Positions 9,386 to 18,704 are shown, counted from the first letter of the stretch. The stretch: DNA of 64,000 nt from Saccharopolyspora_D taberi (GCF_039534165.1 NZ_BAAAUX010000006.1:1-64000); one strand, 5' to 3'. Numbers and translations are program-made. Notes: generated from the letters alone by a model not told the origin.

Positions 9386-10161
9386 GCGAGGAGCCCGTCG
9401 TCGGTTTCGACCGGGTGAGCAAGGCGTTCGACGGCGGCGTGCGGGCGCTCGACGAGGTGTCGCTGCGGGTCGGCGCCGGCGAGCTGCTGGTCCTGCTGGG
9501 GCTTTCCGGCTCGGGCAAGTCGACGCTGCTGCGGCACGTCGACGGCCTCCAGCGCGCGACCTCCGGCACCGTCACGGTGCTCGGCCGCGACGTCGGGCGG
9601 CTGCGCGGCTCGGAGCTGCGGTCGCTGCGGCGGCGGGTCGGGTTCGTGTTCCAGCAGTTCCACCTCGTCGGCTCGCTGACCGTGCTGGAGAACGTCTGCA
9701 CCGGCGCGCTCGGCACGCTGCGCGGCCCGCGCCTGGGGCTGTTCACCTACCCCAGGCGCGTCCGGCACGCGGCGATGGAACGGCTCGAACGCGTCGGGCT
9801 CGCCGACCAGGCCATGCAGCGGGCCGACACCCTCTCCGGCGGGCAGCAGCAGCGGGTCGCGGTCGCGCGGGCGCTGTTGCAGCGCCCGGAGATCCTGCTC
9901 GCCGACGAACCGGTGGCCTCGCTGGACCCGGACTCGGCGGCGCAGGTGATGAACCTGATCGCCGAGATCGGCCGGGAGGACGGGCTGACCGTGGTGTGCA
10001 GCCTGCACCAGGTCGACCTGGCGCTGAGCTGGGGACACCGGATCGTCGGCCTGCGCTCGGGCCGGGTCGTGCTGGACACGCCGGTGCACGGGCTCAGCCG
10101 CGAGGAGGCGATGTCGATCTACTCCAAGGTCGGCAGCGAGCTCTCGGGGGTGGGGCCGTGA
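9376..10161 (+). CDS. phnC: Phosphonate ABC transporter ATP-binding protein
   Basis: This 261-residue ATPase has Walker A GLSGSGKST, the Q-loop at FQQFHLVGSL, signature LSGGQQQRVAVARALLQRP, Walker B ILLADEP and the switch histidine in SLHQVDLAL. It powers uptake through the downstream permease. The start GTG lies before the phnD stop (10-base overlap); GTG 9382 is the alternative. The PhnC-specific insert NVCTGALGTLRG is present. Confidence 0.93.
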   Translation: MPVSEEPVVGFDRVSKAFDGGVRALDEVSLRVGAGELLVLLGLSGSGKSTLLRHVDGLQRATSGTVTVLGRDVGRLRGSELRSLRRRVGFVFQQFHLVGSLTVLENVCTGALGTLRGPRLGLFTYPRRVRHAAMERLERVGLADQAMQRADTLSGGQQQRVAVARALLQRPEILLADEPVASLDPDSAAQVMNLIAEIGREDGLTVVCSLHQVDLALSWGHRIVGLRSGRVVLDTPVHGLSREEAMSIYSKVGSELSGVGP

Positions 10162-11825
10162 CGACCACAGTGGACATCGCGCGCGCCGGGCCTGAGCGGA
10201 CCACCCGGCCCCGGACGCTGGCGCGCCCGAGCGCGCGTGGCACGGCGGCGGGGCTGGTGGCGCTCGCGCTGCAGGCCGCGGCGGTCTGGTCGTTCGCCGA
10301 CCTGCGGCTCAACGTCGCGACCTTCGTGGACGGCGTCGGGAACGCGGCGGACTTCGCCTCCCGCACCTTCCCGCTGGACTTCCCGCCGATGGCCGAACTG
10401 CTCGCGCTGTCCGGGCAGACGCTGGCGATCGTGGTGTGCGCGACGCTGCTGTCTTCGCTGATCAGCGTTCCGGTGGCGGTGCTGGCGGCGAGCAACACCG
10501 CGCTGGGCGCGAGCAGCCGCTACGGCGCGCGGGCGGTGGTCGTGCTGGCCCGCGCGGTGCCGGACGTGGTGCTGGCGATCGTGTTCTTCCGGCTGTTCGG
10601 CTTCGGCGGCCTGACCGGTGTGCTCGCGATGGGCCTGCACTCGATCGGCATGATCGGCAAGCTCTACGCCGACGCCGTCGAGCAGATCGACGAGGGGCCG
10701 CGCACCGCGATCCGAGCGGCGGGCGGCTCGCGGTTCCAGCAACTGGTCAGCGGGGTGCTCCCGCAGGTGCTGCCGTCGTTCGTGGCGACCTCCCTGCACC
10801 GGCTCGACATCAACCTGCGGGTCTCGGTCGTGCTGGGATTCGTCGGCGTCGGCGGGCTCGGCCAGGCCATCGCCGACTCCCTGCGCACCCTGGACTACCA
10901 GCGCGGAATCGCGTTGGCGTCGGTGGTCTTCGGCCTGTGCGTGGCGGTCGAGATCGTCTCCGGTGGCATCCGCACCGCGCTGATCGGGCGAAGCGAGGAC
11001 CGCCGCCGCGTCCGGGTGCGGCGCCGCCCGGTGCCGTCGGCCGGGCGCATCAGTCCACCGTGGACGTTCGCGCGGGTTCGGCGGGCGGTGTACTGGCTGA
11101 TCACGGCGCTGGTCGTGGCGGCCTCGATCTGGGGCGCGGAGCTGTCGCCGGGACAGCTGGTGCGCGGGATCGCGGAGTTCGGCCCCACGCTGGCGTTGTT
11201 CCTGCCGCCGGAAACCGGCGGCATCCTGCCGGAACTGCTGTCCGAACTGCTCGTGACGGTGCAGATCGCGCTGGCGGCGACGCTGATCGGCGCGGTCCTC
11301 TCGCTGCCGGTCGGCGCGCTCGCGGCGGCCAACGTCGCTCCGTCACCGCTGGTGGCGAAGTTCTTCCGCGGGGTGGTGCTGCTGGTCCGGGGCGTGCCGG
11401 AACTGGTGCTGGCGATCGTGTTCGTGGTGATCACCGGACTCGGCCCGGTCGCAGGCGCGCTCGCGCTCGGCGTCGGATCGGTGGGACTGCTCGGGAAACT
11501 GGTCGCGGACTCGCTGGAGGAGGTCGACCGCGGCAAGGAACGCGCGCTGCGGGCCACCGGCGCGAGCCGGGTCCAGGTCTTCTTCGCCGCGACGCTGCCG
11601 CAGGCCGCGCCCGCCTTCGTCGCGCACGTGCTGTACCAGCTCGACACCAACATCCGGTCCGCGACGCTGCTCGGGCTCGTCGGCGCCGGCGGGATCGGGT
11701 ACTACCTGCTCAACGCGTCGCGGGTGCTCGAATTCGGCGTCGTGACAACGGTTCTGCTGCTCACCTTCGCCGTTGTGCTCGTCGTCGAGCTGCTGGCTGT
11801 TTGGTTGCGGCGGTTGTTGAGGTGA
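10158..11825 (+). CDS. phnE: Fused phosphonate ABC permease (two PhnE domains)
   Basis: At 555 residues this is twice the usual PhnE length. Two homologous permease modules are joined head to tail. Each carries the coupling-loop pattern (module 1: SIGMIGKLYADAVEQIDEGPRTAIRAAG; module 2: SVGLLGKLVADSLEEVDRGKERALRATG, first 20 residues diagnostic) and a following LPQVLPSF/LPQAAPAF segment. A charged linker rich in Arg separates them near residue 285. It would form the complete membrane channel with one polypeptide. GTGA overlap with phnC; last gene of the operon. Confidence 0.92.
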   Translation: MTTTVDIARAGPERTTRPRTLARPSARGTAAGLVALALQAAAVWSFADLRLNVATFVDGVGNAADFASRTFPLDFPPMAELLALSGQTLAIVVCATLLSSLISVPVAVLAASNTALGASSRYGARAVVVLARAVPDVVLAIVFFRLFGFGGLTGVLAMGLHSIGMIGKLYADAVEQIDEGPRTAIRAAGGSRFQQLVSGVLPQVLPSFVATSLHRLDINLRVSVVLGFVGVGGLGQAIADSLRTLDYQRGIALASVVFGLCVAVEIVSGGIRTALIGRSEDRRRVRVRRRPVPSAGRISPPWTFARVRRAVYWLITALVVAASIWGAELSPGQLVRGIAEFGPTLALFLPPETGGILPELLSELLVTVQIALAATLIGAVLSLPVGALAAANVAPSPLVAKFFRGVVLLVRGVPELVLAIVFVVITGLGPVAGALALGVGSVGLLGKLVADSLEEVDRGKERALRATGASRVQVFFAATLPQAAPAFVAHVLYQLDTNIRSATLLGLVGAGGIGYYLLNASRVLEFGVVTTVLLLTFAVVLVVELLAVWLRRLLR

Positions 11826-11901
11826 GTGGGGGGGAGAGTGGGGTGAGTGGGCGGGGGCGGGTTTAAAGATGATCCGCCTGGGGGCGGATGGCCTTCGGCC
11901 G

Positions 11902-11927
11902 CTGAAGGCGCCATCTGGCGCCTTCAG
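11902..11927. terminator. Bidirectional terminator overlapping a stop codon
   Basis: Two perfect 12-base arms (CTGAAGGCGCCA and its complement) are separated by 2 bases. It lies between the convergent phnE and DUF4253 genes, and the right arm contains the TGA of the DUF4253 gene (11924-11926 on the minus strand). Confidence 0.7.
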
Positions 11928-12760
11928 TCCCACCAAAACGACCAAGTCCTACGACCCCGAATCTCGCGGGCGTAGGCGGCTATGCTGCCGGACTCCTGGA
12001 GGATGCGGTCCGGGCAGAACGCCCAGTGCTCGGCCGCGACCGCCGTCGCGTGGTCGTGCTCCTGCGGGGGTGCGGCGACGCTGAGGTCCAGCCGGTCCGG
12101 GCCCAGCCGGAGCAGGCGGACGCCGAAGCGCTCCTCCCAGCTGCGGGCCATCGCGGCCAGGCCCGCGGTGCGCGAGACGTGGTTGGCCGCGCCGGACCAG
12201 CCGAGCGTGGCCAGCACGTCCGCCCCGCGCGGCACCGGCACCAGGGCCAGCCTGGTCTCGTCGTCGACGAACCTCGGAACCTGCTGGTTGGCCAGGATGT
12301 CCGGGTCCGCCAGCAGGTTCCCGGACGGGGCCGGGCCGGGGCAGTCGTAGCCGAACGGCTCCAGCACCTCCAGCTCGTAGGCGGGCCCGAGGTCGTCCTC
12401 GGCCTGCACCAGGCCGTCCCAGATCCGGGCCATGACGTCGGCGGCGTGCCAGCGCTCGATGTGCTCGGCGGGCTCCGGCGGCACGATCCCGACGGTGCAG
12501 CGGTCGCCGTAGACCTCGTTGCTGTCGCACAGCAGCAGCGGCCACAGCCCGGTGCGCTCGTGGTCGGTGCGCAGCGCGGCGAGCAGGTGCGGGGACGGCG
12601 GTTCGGTGCTGATCCAGCACAGCGGGGCGGGTTCGTCCTGGCCGGGCGACTGGTCGGTGAGGATCTCGCCGGGCGGCAGCGGGACCGACAGCGCGCCCCC
12701 GATGCCGAAAACGGCGGGCAGATCGGCCGCCGACCCCGCGTGCCAGTCTTCTCGCAACAT
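11924..12760 (-). CDS. DUF4253 domain protein
   Basis: This 278-residue soluble protein has the C-terminal DUF4253 signature, with SWEERFGVRLLRLGPDRLDLSVA followed by a short WAFCPD motif and a YAREIRGRRTWSFWWD end (first 20 residues are enough to recognise it). Function is unknown in this actinobacterial family. No signal peptide or membrane segment is seen. Its stop lies within the hairpin shared with the phosphonate operon, so its transcript ends there. Confidence 0.75.
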   Translation of the reverse strand: MLREDWHAGSAADLPAVFGIGGALSVPLPPGEILTDQSPGQDEPAPLCWISTEPPSPHLLAALRTDHERTGLWPLLLCDSNEVYGDRCTVGIVPPEPAEHIERWHAADVMARIWDGLVQAEDDLGPAYELEVLEPFGYDCPGPAPSGNLLADPDILANQQVPRFVDDETRLALVPVPRGADVLATLGWSGAANHVSRTAGLAAMARSWEERFGVRLLRLGPDRLDLSVAAPPQEHDHATAVAAEHWAFCPDRILQESGSIAAYAREIRGRRTWSFWWD

Positions 12761-12838
12761 TTCACCGCCTCCTCGCCGACCGCTCGCCGCCCACTTTAGG
12801 GAGCTGTCCGCCGCGGCATCCGCGCGGGCTCGCGCTGA

Positions 12839-13867
12839 TCAGCTTGGCGCACCGGAGTGGTCGGGCACCAGCACGATCCGGCCGGTCACCCGCCCCGACA
12901 TGTGCGTGGCCAGGGCTTCTGCCGCGTCCCGCAACGCCATCCGGCGTCCGATCAGCGGGCGCAACCGTCCACTGGAGACGAGCCGGAGCAGCTCGGAGAG
13001 GTCTTTCGTGTAGTCAGGGTTCGTCCGGACGTAGTACATGCGGGCACGCCTTCCACCTGTCCGGCCGAGCAGCCGGAGCAGCTCCCACACCGCGAGACGC
13101 CGGACCACGCGGAGGTAGGGCGTCCACCACGGGCCCTCGTCGTGCATGGTGGCCGAACTGCCGTAGCTGACCAGGGTTCCGCCCGGGGCGAGCAGTTCCC
13201 AGGACCGGTCCAGGCTCTCGGCGCCGAGCGGGTCGAAGACCGCGTCGACACCGCGCGGAGCCAGTTCGCGGACGCGGGCCGGGACGTCTTCGGTGCGGTG
13301 GTCGACGAGTTCCGCGCCGAGCGGGCGCAGCACCTTGTGCCGGGAGGCCGAAGCGGTGCCGATGACGCGGACGCCCGCCAGCGCGCCGAGCTGGGCGAGC
13401 AGCGTCCCGACACCACCGCCGACGCCGTGCACCAGCACCGTTTGTCCACTGTGAACTTTCGCGGCGCGGTGCAGCAGCTGCCAGGCGGTGACGCCGTTGA
13501 GCACCACGGCGACCGCTTCGGCGGCGTCGACGTCGTCCGGCACCGGGACCACGTCGCGGTCCCGGACCTCGACGTAGTCCGCCCACGCCCCGGTGCGCGG
13601 CATCGCGGCGACGCGCTGGCCGACCCGGACCGACGTCACCGCGCCGCCGACCGCGACGACCTCGCCGACCAGGTCGTAACCCGGCACGAACGGGAACTTC
13701 GGCTGGGCGGGGTAGCGGCCCCGCAGCATCTGGACCTCGGCGAAGGCGACCCCGGCCGCCTCGGTCCGCACCACGACCCCGTGCGGTCCCGGCACCGGCT
13801 CGGCGGCCTCGCGGGCGGTGACGACCTCGGGCCCGCCCAGGCCGGTGAGGACGATCTCGGTCGGCAT
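12839..13867 (-). CDS. Zinc-independent medium-chain quinone oxidoreductase
   Basis: This 342-residue MDR-family enzyme has an N-terminal GroES-like fold (PFVPGYDLVGEVVAVG) and a nucleotide-binding fold with VLVHGVGGGVGTLLAQLGAL. The zinc-ligand cysteines of alcohol dehydrogenases are absent, so an NADPH-dependent quinone or enone reductase is likely. It is divergent from a TetR regulator across a 94-bp gap that contains a clear inverted repeat, which suggests that regulator controls it. Confidence 0.85.
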   Translation of the reverse strand: MPTEIVLTGLGGPEVVTAREAAEPVPGPHGVVVRTEAAGVAFAEVQMLRGRYPAQPKFPFVPGYDLVGEVVAVGGAVTSVRVGQRVAAMPRTGAWADYVEVRDRDVVPVPDDVDAAEAVAVVLNGVTAWQLLHRAAKVHSGQTVLVHGVGGGVGTLLAQLGALAGVRVIGTASASRHKVLRPLGAELVDHRTEDVPARVRELAPRGVDAVFDPLGAESLDRSWELLAPGGTLVSYGSSATMHDEGPWWTPYLRVVRRLAVWELLRLLGRTGGRRARMYYVRTNPDYTKDLSELLRLVSSGRLRPLIGRRMALRDAAEALATHMSGRVTGRIVLVPDHSGAPS

Positions 13868-13897
13868 GGCAACTCCTCATGAGAAGCAGTTACGAGT

Positions 13898-13912
13898 GTT
13901 AGATATTCTAAC
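13898..13912. promoter_or_regulatory. TetR operator candidate GTTAGA-N3-TCTAAC
   Basis: Perfect 6-bp arms with a 3-base spacer lie midway between the quinone reductase and the tetR-like gene, in an AT-rich patch of an otherwise GC-rich region. Site type and position fit a TetR autorepressor that also controls the divergent enzyme. Confidence 0.6.
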
Positions 13913-13961
13913 TCAAATATGGAGCTGTTACGGTGGCGGTGTCAAGCGGAGGGAGCGCCGG

Positions 13962-14642
13962 ATGAACGAGGCACCGCGCAGTCCGCGCGAGCGGTTCCGG
14001 GAGCAGACCAGGAACGAGGCGAAGCGGGTCGCGCTCGAACAGCTCGCGGAGTCAGGGCCGTCCGGGATCTCGGTGAACGCGATCGCCAAGCGGATGGGCG
14101 TGACCGGTCCCGCCCTCTACCGGTACTTCGAGGGCCGGGACGCGCTGCTCACCGAACTGGTCACGGACGGCTACCGGGACCTCGCCGAAGCGCTGGAGGC
14201 GGCGGCGCACGCCCACCGCCGCAAGGCGCCGGCCACCCGCTTCCGCGAGGTGGCGCTGCGGTTCCGGGCGTGGGCGCTGGAGCAGCCGCACCGGTACCTG
14301 CTGCTGTTCGGGACGCCGGTTCCCGGTTACCGTGCCCCGGAGCTGACCTTCGAACTGGCCGACCGGTCGATGCGGACGATCCTGGAGGCGGTCGTGGCGC
14401 TCGCGCCTGCCGACCTGCCGTCGGGGCGCGCGGCGCCGGACCGCGAGCTGGTGGCCTGGCGGGAGCGGCGCGGCGAGCCGCCGGCACCGCCCGCGGTCCT
14501 GCGCCGCGCCGTGCTGGCGTGGACGAGGCTGCACGGGCTGGTGAGCCTGGAAGTCGCGGGTCAGTTCGGCGGCATGGGCGTCTCGCCGGAGCCGCTGTAC
14601 CGATCGGAGATCGAAAACCTGCTCCACCAGCCCTGGGAATGA
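13962..14642 (+). CDS. TetR-family regulator
   Basis: This 226-residue protein has an N-terminal helix-turn-helix (GISVNAIAKRMGVTGPALYR) and the family's TetR_C-type ligand domain (LEQPHRYLLLFGTPVPGY). The ATG follows a GGAGGGAG ribosome site. It is divergent from the quinone reductase and probably senses a quinone-like or electrophilic compound, inferred only from context. Confidence 0.85.
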   Translation: MNEAPRSPRERFREQTRNEAKRVALEQLAESGPSGISVNAIAKRMGVTGPALYRYFEGRDALLTELVTDGYRDLAEALEAAAHAHRRKAPATRFREVALRFRAWALEQPHRYLLLFGTPVPGYRAPELTFELADRSMRTILEAVVALAPADLPSGRAAPDRELVAWRERRGEPPAPPAVLRRAVLAWTRLHGLVSLEVAGQFGGMGVSPEPLYRSEIENLLHQPWE

Positions 14643-14644
14643 GA

Positions 14645-14660
14645 CCGGCCCGCGGGCCGG
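14645..14660. terminator. Hairpin between convergent tetR and DUF1918 genes
   Basis: CCGGCCCGCGGGCCGG is a fully self-complementary 16-mer directly after the TetR stop and before the DUF1918 stop. It probably ends both transcripts, although no T-tract follows. Confidence 0.5.
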
Positions 14661-14664
14661 AAGG

Positions 14665-14859
14665 TCACGCCTGCTCCTGGGGCTTCTCGATCTCGCAGTC
14701 GCCGCCGGGGTAGACGAGGCTCTCGTGCCCGTCCTTGAAGCGGACGACGTACGGCGGCGCACCGTCCGGTCCGCGCACTTCCTTGATCACGCCGGTCTGG
14801 TCGGCCTCGTCGATGTGCTTGCTGTGCACGTGCAGCCGGTCACCAACAGCAGCCTTCAT
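14665..14859 (-). CDS. DUF1918 protein
   Basis: This 64-residue protein begins MKAAVGDRLHVHSKHID and holds the ...PPYVVRFKDGHESLVYPG core of DUF1918, a small SH3-like actinobacterial family of unknown function. GGAGG lies 8 bases before the chosen ATG; an in-frame ATG nine bases upstream lies too close to that site. Confidence 0.85.
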   Translation of the reverse strand: MKAAVGDRLHVHSKHIDEADQTGVIKEVRGPDGAPPYVVRFKDGHESLVYPGGDCEIEKPQEQA

Positions 14860-14916
14860 GGCCATCACCTCCGCGCCACCAGGCTAAGTGACCGGCACCA
14901 CATCGCGCAGCGGTCG

Positions 14917-15336
14917 TCAGCCGCCGACCTTGGAGCAGGTGGTGGTGACCTGCTCGTACTTCTCCAGCTGGGTGCCGATCCACTGGGCGCTGGACTCCAG
15001 GGTCACCTCGCCGTTGGCGACGCGCTCCACCGAAGACTGCACGTCGATCAGGTTCTGCTTGAGGGCCTGGTCGCTGGTCTGCTCCGCGAGCTTGCGGATC
15101 TCCTCGACCTTGGCCTGGGCGTCGGCCTGGGCCTGCTGCGGGTCGGCGAAGTTGGGCATGAAGCTCGCGATGTTGATCGCCTGCACGCACGCGGCTCCGG
15201 CGTCCAGGTCCTCCTGCGCCTGCTGGATCCCGTCCTGGGCCTCCTGCGCCCCCTGCTGGAGCTCGCCGCACGCGGCCAGAGCGCCCAGCAGCGGCAGCGC
15301 GACCGCCGCCACCGCCAACCTGATTCGGGCTCGCAT
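14917..15336 (-). CDS. Small lipoprotein of unknown function
   Basis: This 139-residue protein has a signal peptide ending in the lipobox GALAAC. The mature part is almost wholly helical and Gln-rich (ELQQGAQEAQDGIQQAQEDL), with two further cysteines (AACVQAI and TTTCSK) that could pair. I recognise no family. It is probably anchored on the outer face of the membrane. Confidence 0.7.
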   Translation of the reverse strand: MRARIRLAVAAVALPLLGALAACGELQQGAQEAQDGIQQAQEDLDAGAACVQAINIASFMPNFADPQQAQADAQAKVEEIRKLAEQTSDQALKQNLIDVQSSVERVANGEVTLESSAQWIGTQLEKYEQVTTTCSKVGG

Positions 15337-15428
15337 CGTTCCTCCGGTCTGCGAAGTCGGCGCCTGGTGCTTCCGACTTTCGTCACCCTATCGGCACTCG
15401 CGGCCCGGATGGGCGTTTTGCCGGATCA

Positions 15429-16265
15429 TCACTCCGGTGCCGGGTTGATCCAGGCCATCACCTCGGGCGGCAGGTCCAGCTGGGCGAGCCAGGGCGCGGC
15501 CCCCACCCGGTAGAGCACGACCGAGCTGAGCACCACCGCCACGATGGTCAGACCGGGGCCGACCAGCACCATCTCCACCCTGCCGCCGGTGCGCATGCGC
15601 AGTGCCTTCGGCGGAGCCACCGGGTACCAGGTCTTGCCGCCGAGCGGGACCGGCCACAGCATCGGGCAGCCCTGCTCGGTGATGGCGTCGCCGATGAAGT
15701 GCGCCACGCAGCCGATCATCACCGCGACCCCGAACGCGGCGGCGTTGGTCGGCTGGTCCCCGGCCCACGCCCAGCAGGCCAGGGTCAGCACCAGCGAGGC
15801 GGCGGTGATCAGGATCGCGTCCTTGCGCGAGCTCCAGTTGTGCATGAGGCCGCGCACCGCCAGGCCGGCGAAGAAGAACATCAGGACGGCCAGCGCGGTC
15901 CCGGCGCTGGACTGCACGATCGCGGTGGTGAGCAGCCCGGCGAGCACGGCGAAGACGATGGTGTGGGTGAAGCCGCGGTGGGTGCCGTCCCGGTCGCTGT
16001 CGCGCTTGGTGCGGGTGAGGCGGTAGGTGAACCCGCTGAAGCCGCTGATGGCGGCCGAGACGCCGCGCGAGACCGCGCCGAAGGTGCTGGCCACCGTCGA
16101 CTTGGGGTGGTCGATGTCGGGCAGCAGCGCGGCCCCGGCCGACAGGGTCGCGCCGACGACCCAGGTCTTGGGGGTTAACTGGCCGATCGCATGGGTGTCT
16201 GCGAGCGTGGTCACCGCCGCCCACGCGGCCAGCCCGCTCATCGCATGCGTTGGTCCCGTCGCCAT
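15429..16265 (-). CDS. Membrane-bound metal-dependent hydrolase (DUF457/YdjM type)
   Basis: This 278-residue membrane protein has the family's N-terminal GPTHAMSGLAAW and the later LLPDIDHPKSTV and HRGFTHT motifs, whose His and Asp residues are the putative metal ligands. About five hydrophobic segments follow. The ATG at 16265 has GGAGGG directly upstream. The true substrate of the family is unknown. Confidence 0.8.
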   Translation of the reverse strand: MATGPTHAMSGLAAWAAVTTLADTHAIGQLTPKTWVVGATLSAGAALLPDIDHPKSTVASTFGAVSRGVSAAISGFSGFTYRLTRTKRDSDRDGTHRGFTHTIVFAVLAGLLTTAIVQSSAGTALAVLMFFFAGLAVRGLMHNWSSRKDAILITAASLVLTLACWAWAGDQPTNAAAFGVAVMIGCVAHFIGDAITEQGCPMLWPVPLGGKTWYPVAPPKALRMRTGGRVEMVLVGPGLTIVAVVLSSVVLYRVGAAPWLAQLDLPPEVMAWINPAPE

Positions 16266-16509
16266 GGGCCCTCCTCCGATCACCTGTTCGAGGGTCGAGC
16301 GTAGAAGAAGATCTTCCCGTGTGAGGGAGGCGCGGTGGGGCCGGGTGCGGTCGGTCCGGGTTTCTGGGCGGTTCGGCGGGGCCGCGTGATCCGGCCGTTC
16401 GGCGGGACCGCGTGATTCGCCACGTTCCGCCACGACCGGGTGGGAGAATCGACCCCGTTAGCAGTACGCTTGTACCGCTTGCATTCTCGCGAGAGGAGCA
16501 CCCCGCCAC

Positions 16510-17730
16510 ATGAGCAAGATCAAGGTCCAGGGCACCGTCGCCGAGCTCGACGGCGACGAGATGACGCGGATCATCTGGTCCTTCATCAAGGACAAGCTGA
16601 TCCACCCCTATCTGGACATCAACCTCGACTACTACGACCTCGGCATCGAGCACCGTGACGCCACCGACGACCAGGTCACCGTCGACGCCGCGAACGCCAT
16701 CGCCAAGCACGGCGTGGGCGTGAAGTGCGCCACCATCACCCCGGACGAGGCCCGGGTGGAGGAGTTCGGCCTGAAGAAGATGTGGCGGAGCCCGAACGGG
16801 ACCATCCGCAACATCCTCGGTGGTGTCATCTTCCGCGAGCCGATCGTCATCTCCAACATCCCGCGGTACGTACCGACCTGGACCAAGCCGATCGTCATCG
16901 GCCGTCACGCCCACGGCGACCAGTACAAGGCCACCGACTTCAAGGTCCCCGGCCCGGGCACCGTGACCGTCACCTACACCCCGGACGACGGCGGCGAGCC
17001 GCTGGAGTTCGAGGTCGCCAAGTTCGGCGAGGACGGCGGCGTGGCGATGGCCATGTACAACTACAAGCGCTCCATCGAGGAGTTCGCCCGCGCCTCGTTC
17101 CGCTACGGCCTGGAGCGCGGCTACCCGGTGTACATGTCCACCAAGAACACGATCCTCAAGGCCTACGACGGCGTGTTCAAGGACGTGTTCGAAGAGGTCT
17201 TCGAGAACGAGTACAAGGCCGACTTCGACGCCAAGGGCCTGACCTACGAGCACCGGCTCATCGACGACATGGTCGCCACCGCGATGAAGTGGGAGGGCGG
17301 CTACGTCTGGGCGTGCAAGAACTACGACGGTGACGTCCAGTCCGACACGGTCGCGCAGGGCTTCGGCTCGCTGGGCCTGATGACCTCGGTGCTGATGACC
17401 GAGGACGGCAAGGTGGAGGCCGAGGCCGCGCACGGCACGGTCACCCGGCACTACCGCCAGCACCAGCAGGGCAAGCCGACCTCGACCAACCCGATCGCCT
17501 CGATCTTCGCCTGGACCCGCGGTCTGCAGCACCGCGGCAAGCTGGACTCGACCCCCGAGGTCGTCGGCTTCGCCGAGGCGCTGGAGCAGGTCGTCATCGA
17601 GACCGTCGAGAGCGGCAGGATGACCAAGGACCTCGCGCTGCTGGTCGGTGGCGACCAGGGCTTCCAGACCACCGAGGAGTTCCTGGCCACGCTGGACGAG
17701 AACCTGCAGAAGAAGATGGCCGACCGCTGA
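16510..17730 (+). CDS. icd: NADP-dependent isocitrate dehydrogenase
   Basis: At 406 residues it is the homodimeric eukaryote-like type of isocitrate dehydrogenase. It converts isocitrate to 2-oxoglutarate and CO2, making NADPH. Motifs seen include the N-terminal ELDGDEMTRIIW, the substrate loop KKMWRSPNGTIRNILGG and the cofactor segment AHGTVTRHYRQHQQGKPTSTNP (the first 20 residues are diagnostic). AGGAG precedes the ATG by about 11 bases. Single-gene transcript ended by the hairpin at 17752. Confidence 0.95.
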   Translation: MSKIKVQGTVAELDGDEMTRIIWSFIKDKLIHPYLDINLDYYDLGIEHRDATDDQVTVDAANAIAKHGVGVKCATITPDEARVEEFGLKKMWRSPNGTIRNILGGVIFREPIVISNIPRYVPTWTKPIVIGRHAHGDQYKATDFKVPGPGTVTVTYTPDDGGEPLEFEVAKFGEDGGVAMAMYNYKRSIEEFARASFRYGLERGYPVYMSTKNTILKAYDGVFKDVFEEVFENEYKADFDAKGLTYEHRLIDDMVATAMKWEGGYVWACKNYDGDVQSDTVAQGFGSLGLMTSVLMTEDGKVEAEAAHGTVTRHYRQHQQGKPTSTNPIASIFAWTRGLQHRGKLDSTPEVVGFAEALEQVVIETVESGRMTKDLALLVGGDQGFQTTEEFLATLDENLQKKMADR

Positions 17731-17751
17731 CCCCGGTCCAAGCCGACGCTG

Positions 17752-17783
17752 ACGCCGCTCCCACCCGCTGGGGGCGGCGTTTT
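17752..17783 (+). terminator. Rho-independent terminator after icd
   Basis: An 11-bp stem (ACGCCGCTCCC with its complement, one G-T pair) and a 7-base loop are followed by TTTT. It also faces the convergent TPR-like gene. Confidence 0.85.
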
Positions 17784-17789
17784 CGCGTT

Positions 17790-18704
17790 TCAGGAGCAGG
17801 CCAGCAGCTCGGCCAGGGAGCCGGCGTCGGTGTGTTCGCCAGGTGAGAGACGGCGCAACGCTGTGCGGAACGCGTCGCCGTCGAACGCCAGGCGCTCCAA
17901 CTCGTCGTGCATGCGCCGGATCATCTTGGTGACCTGGTCGGGATGTCCGAGCTGACCGTAGGCCCATGCCTCGTTGCAGTTGATTATGGCCAGCTCGACC
18001 GGGCAGTCCAGCTCCTGGCCGATGATCTGCGCGAGCTGGAAGCACTTGAGCGACTCGTGCGGGACTTGCACGTACAAGTACACCCGGCCCATCCGGTAGA
18101 GCACGCTGAGGAGCAGGTAGGAGTAACCGCTCTGGTGGGCCAGGCTGATCGCTCGCAGGAAGTGCGCCCGAGTGGAAGCCAGCTCCCCGTCGTCGAAGGC
18201 CGCCCACCCGGCGAGGTTGTGCAGTTCCCCCACCACGGCGAGCAGGCGACGGCCGTGTTCGTCCGCGCCGTCGGATCCGATCAGGTGCTCGCCCCAGCTG
18301 ACCTCGGCCACGACGACCGCCCGCCAGCCGTCGGCCGCGACCACTTCGGCCAGCAGCGACGCCGCTTTCTCCAGATCCGCCACGTCCTCTTCGGTCACCG
18401 GCAGCGGATGCAGATCCGAGGGCGGCAGCCACGGGCCCTCCGACTCGAACTGCACGCCCATGGTCGCGGCTGCGGCGTGGGCGAGGAAACGCCGTTGTGC
18501 GCGCCGTTCCTCGTCGTCGTCCCGGCTCGGGAGCCTCTTGCGGTGGAGCCGGGCGAGCCGGTCGGCGGCGTCGCCGAGACCGTTCTCGGCGGCGATGCGG
18601 AACTGGCTCGCCGCGCCGCGGAGGTCGCCCAGGCGTTCGTACTTCTCCCCGGCCAGGTAGGCGAGCTCGTCCGCGGCGAGCAGGCGCAGGACCTCGTCGC
18701 TCAT
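17790..18704 (-). CDS. TPR-like helical protein coupled to a sigma factor
   Basis: This 304-residue soluble protein consists of helical repeats (ELAYLAGEKYERLGDLRGAA; later HFLRAISLAHQSGYSYLLLS), consistent with a tetratricopeptide-like fold. Its ATG overlaps the sigma-factor stop (TGATG). Translational coupling suggests it works with the sigma factor, perhaps as a partner or regulator, although it is no recognisable anti-sigma and has no zinc HxxxCxxC motif. Confidence 0.65.
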   Translation of the reverse strand: MSDEVLRLLAADELAYLAGEKYERLGDLRGAASQFRIAAENGLGDAADRLARLHRKRLPSRDDDEERRAQRRFLAHAAAATMGVQFESEGPWLPPSDLHPLPVTEEDVADLEKAASLLAEVVAADGWRAVVVAEVSWGEHLIGSDGADEHGRRLLAVVGELHNLAGWAAFDDGELASTRAHFLRAISLAHQSGYSYLLLSVLYRMGRVYLYVQVPHESLKCFQLAQIIGQELDCPVELAIINCNEAWAYGQLGHPDQVTKMIRRMHDELERLAFDGDAFRTALRRLSPGEHTDAGSLAELLACS

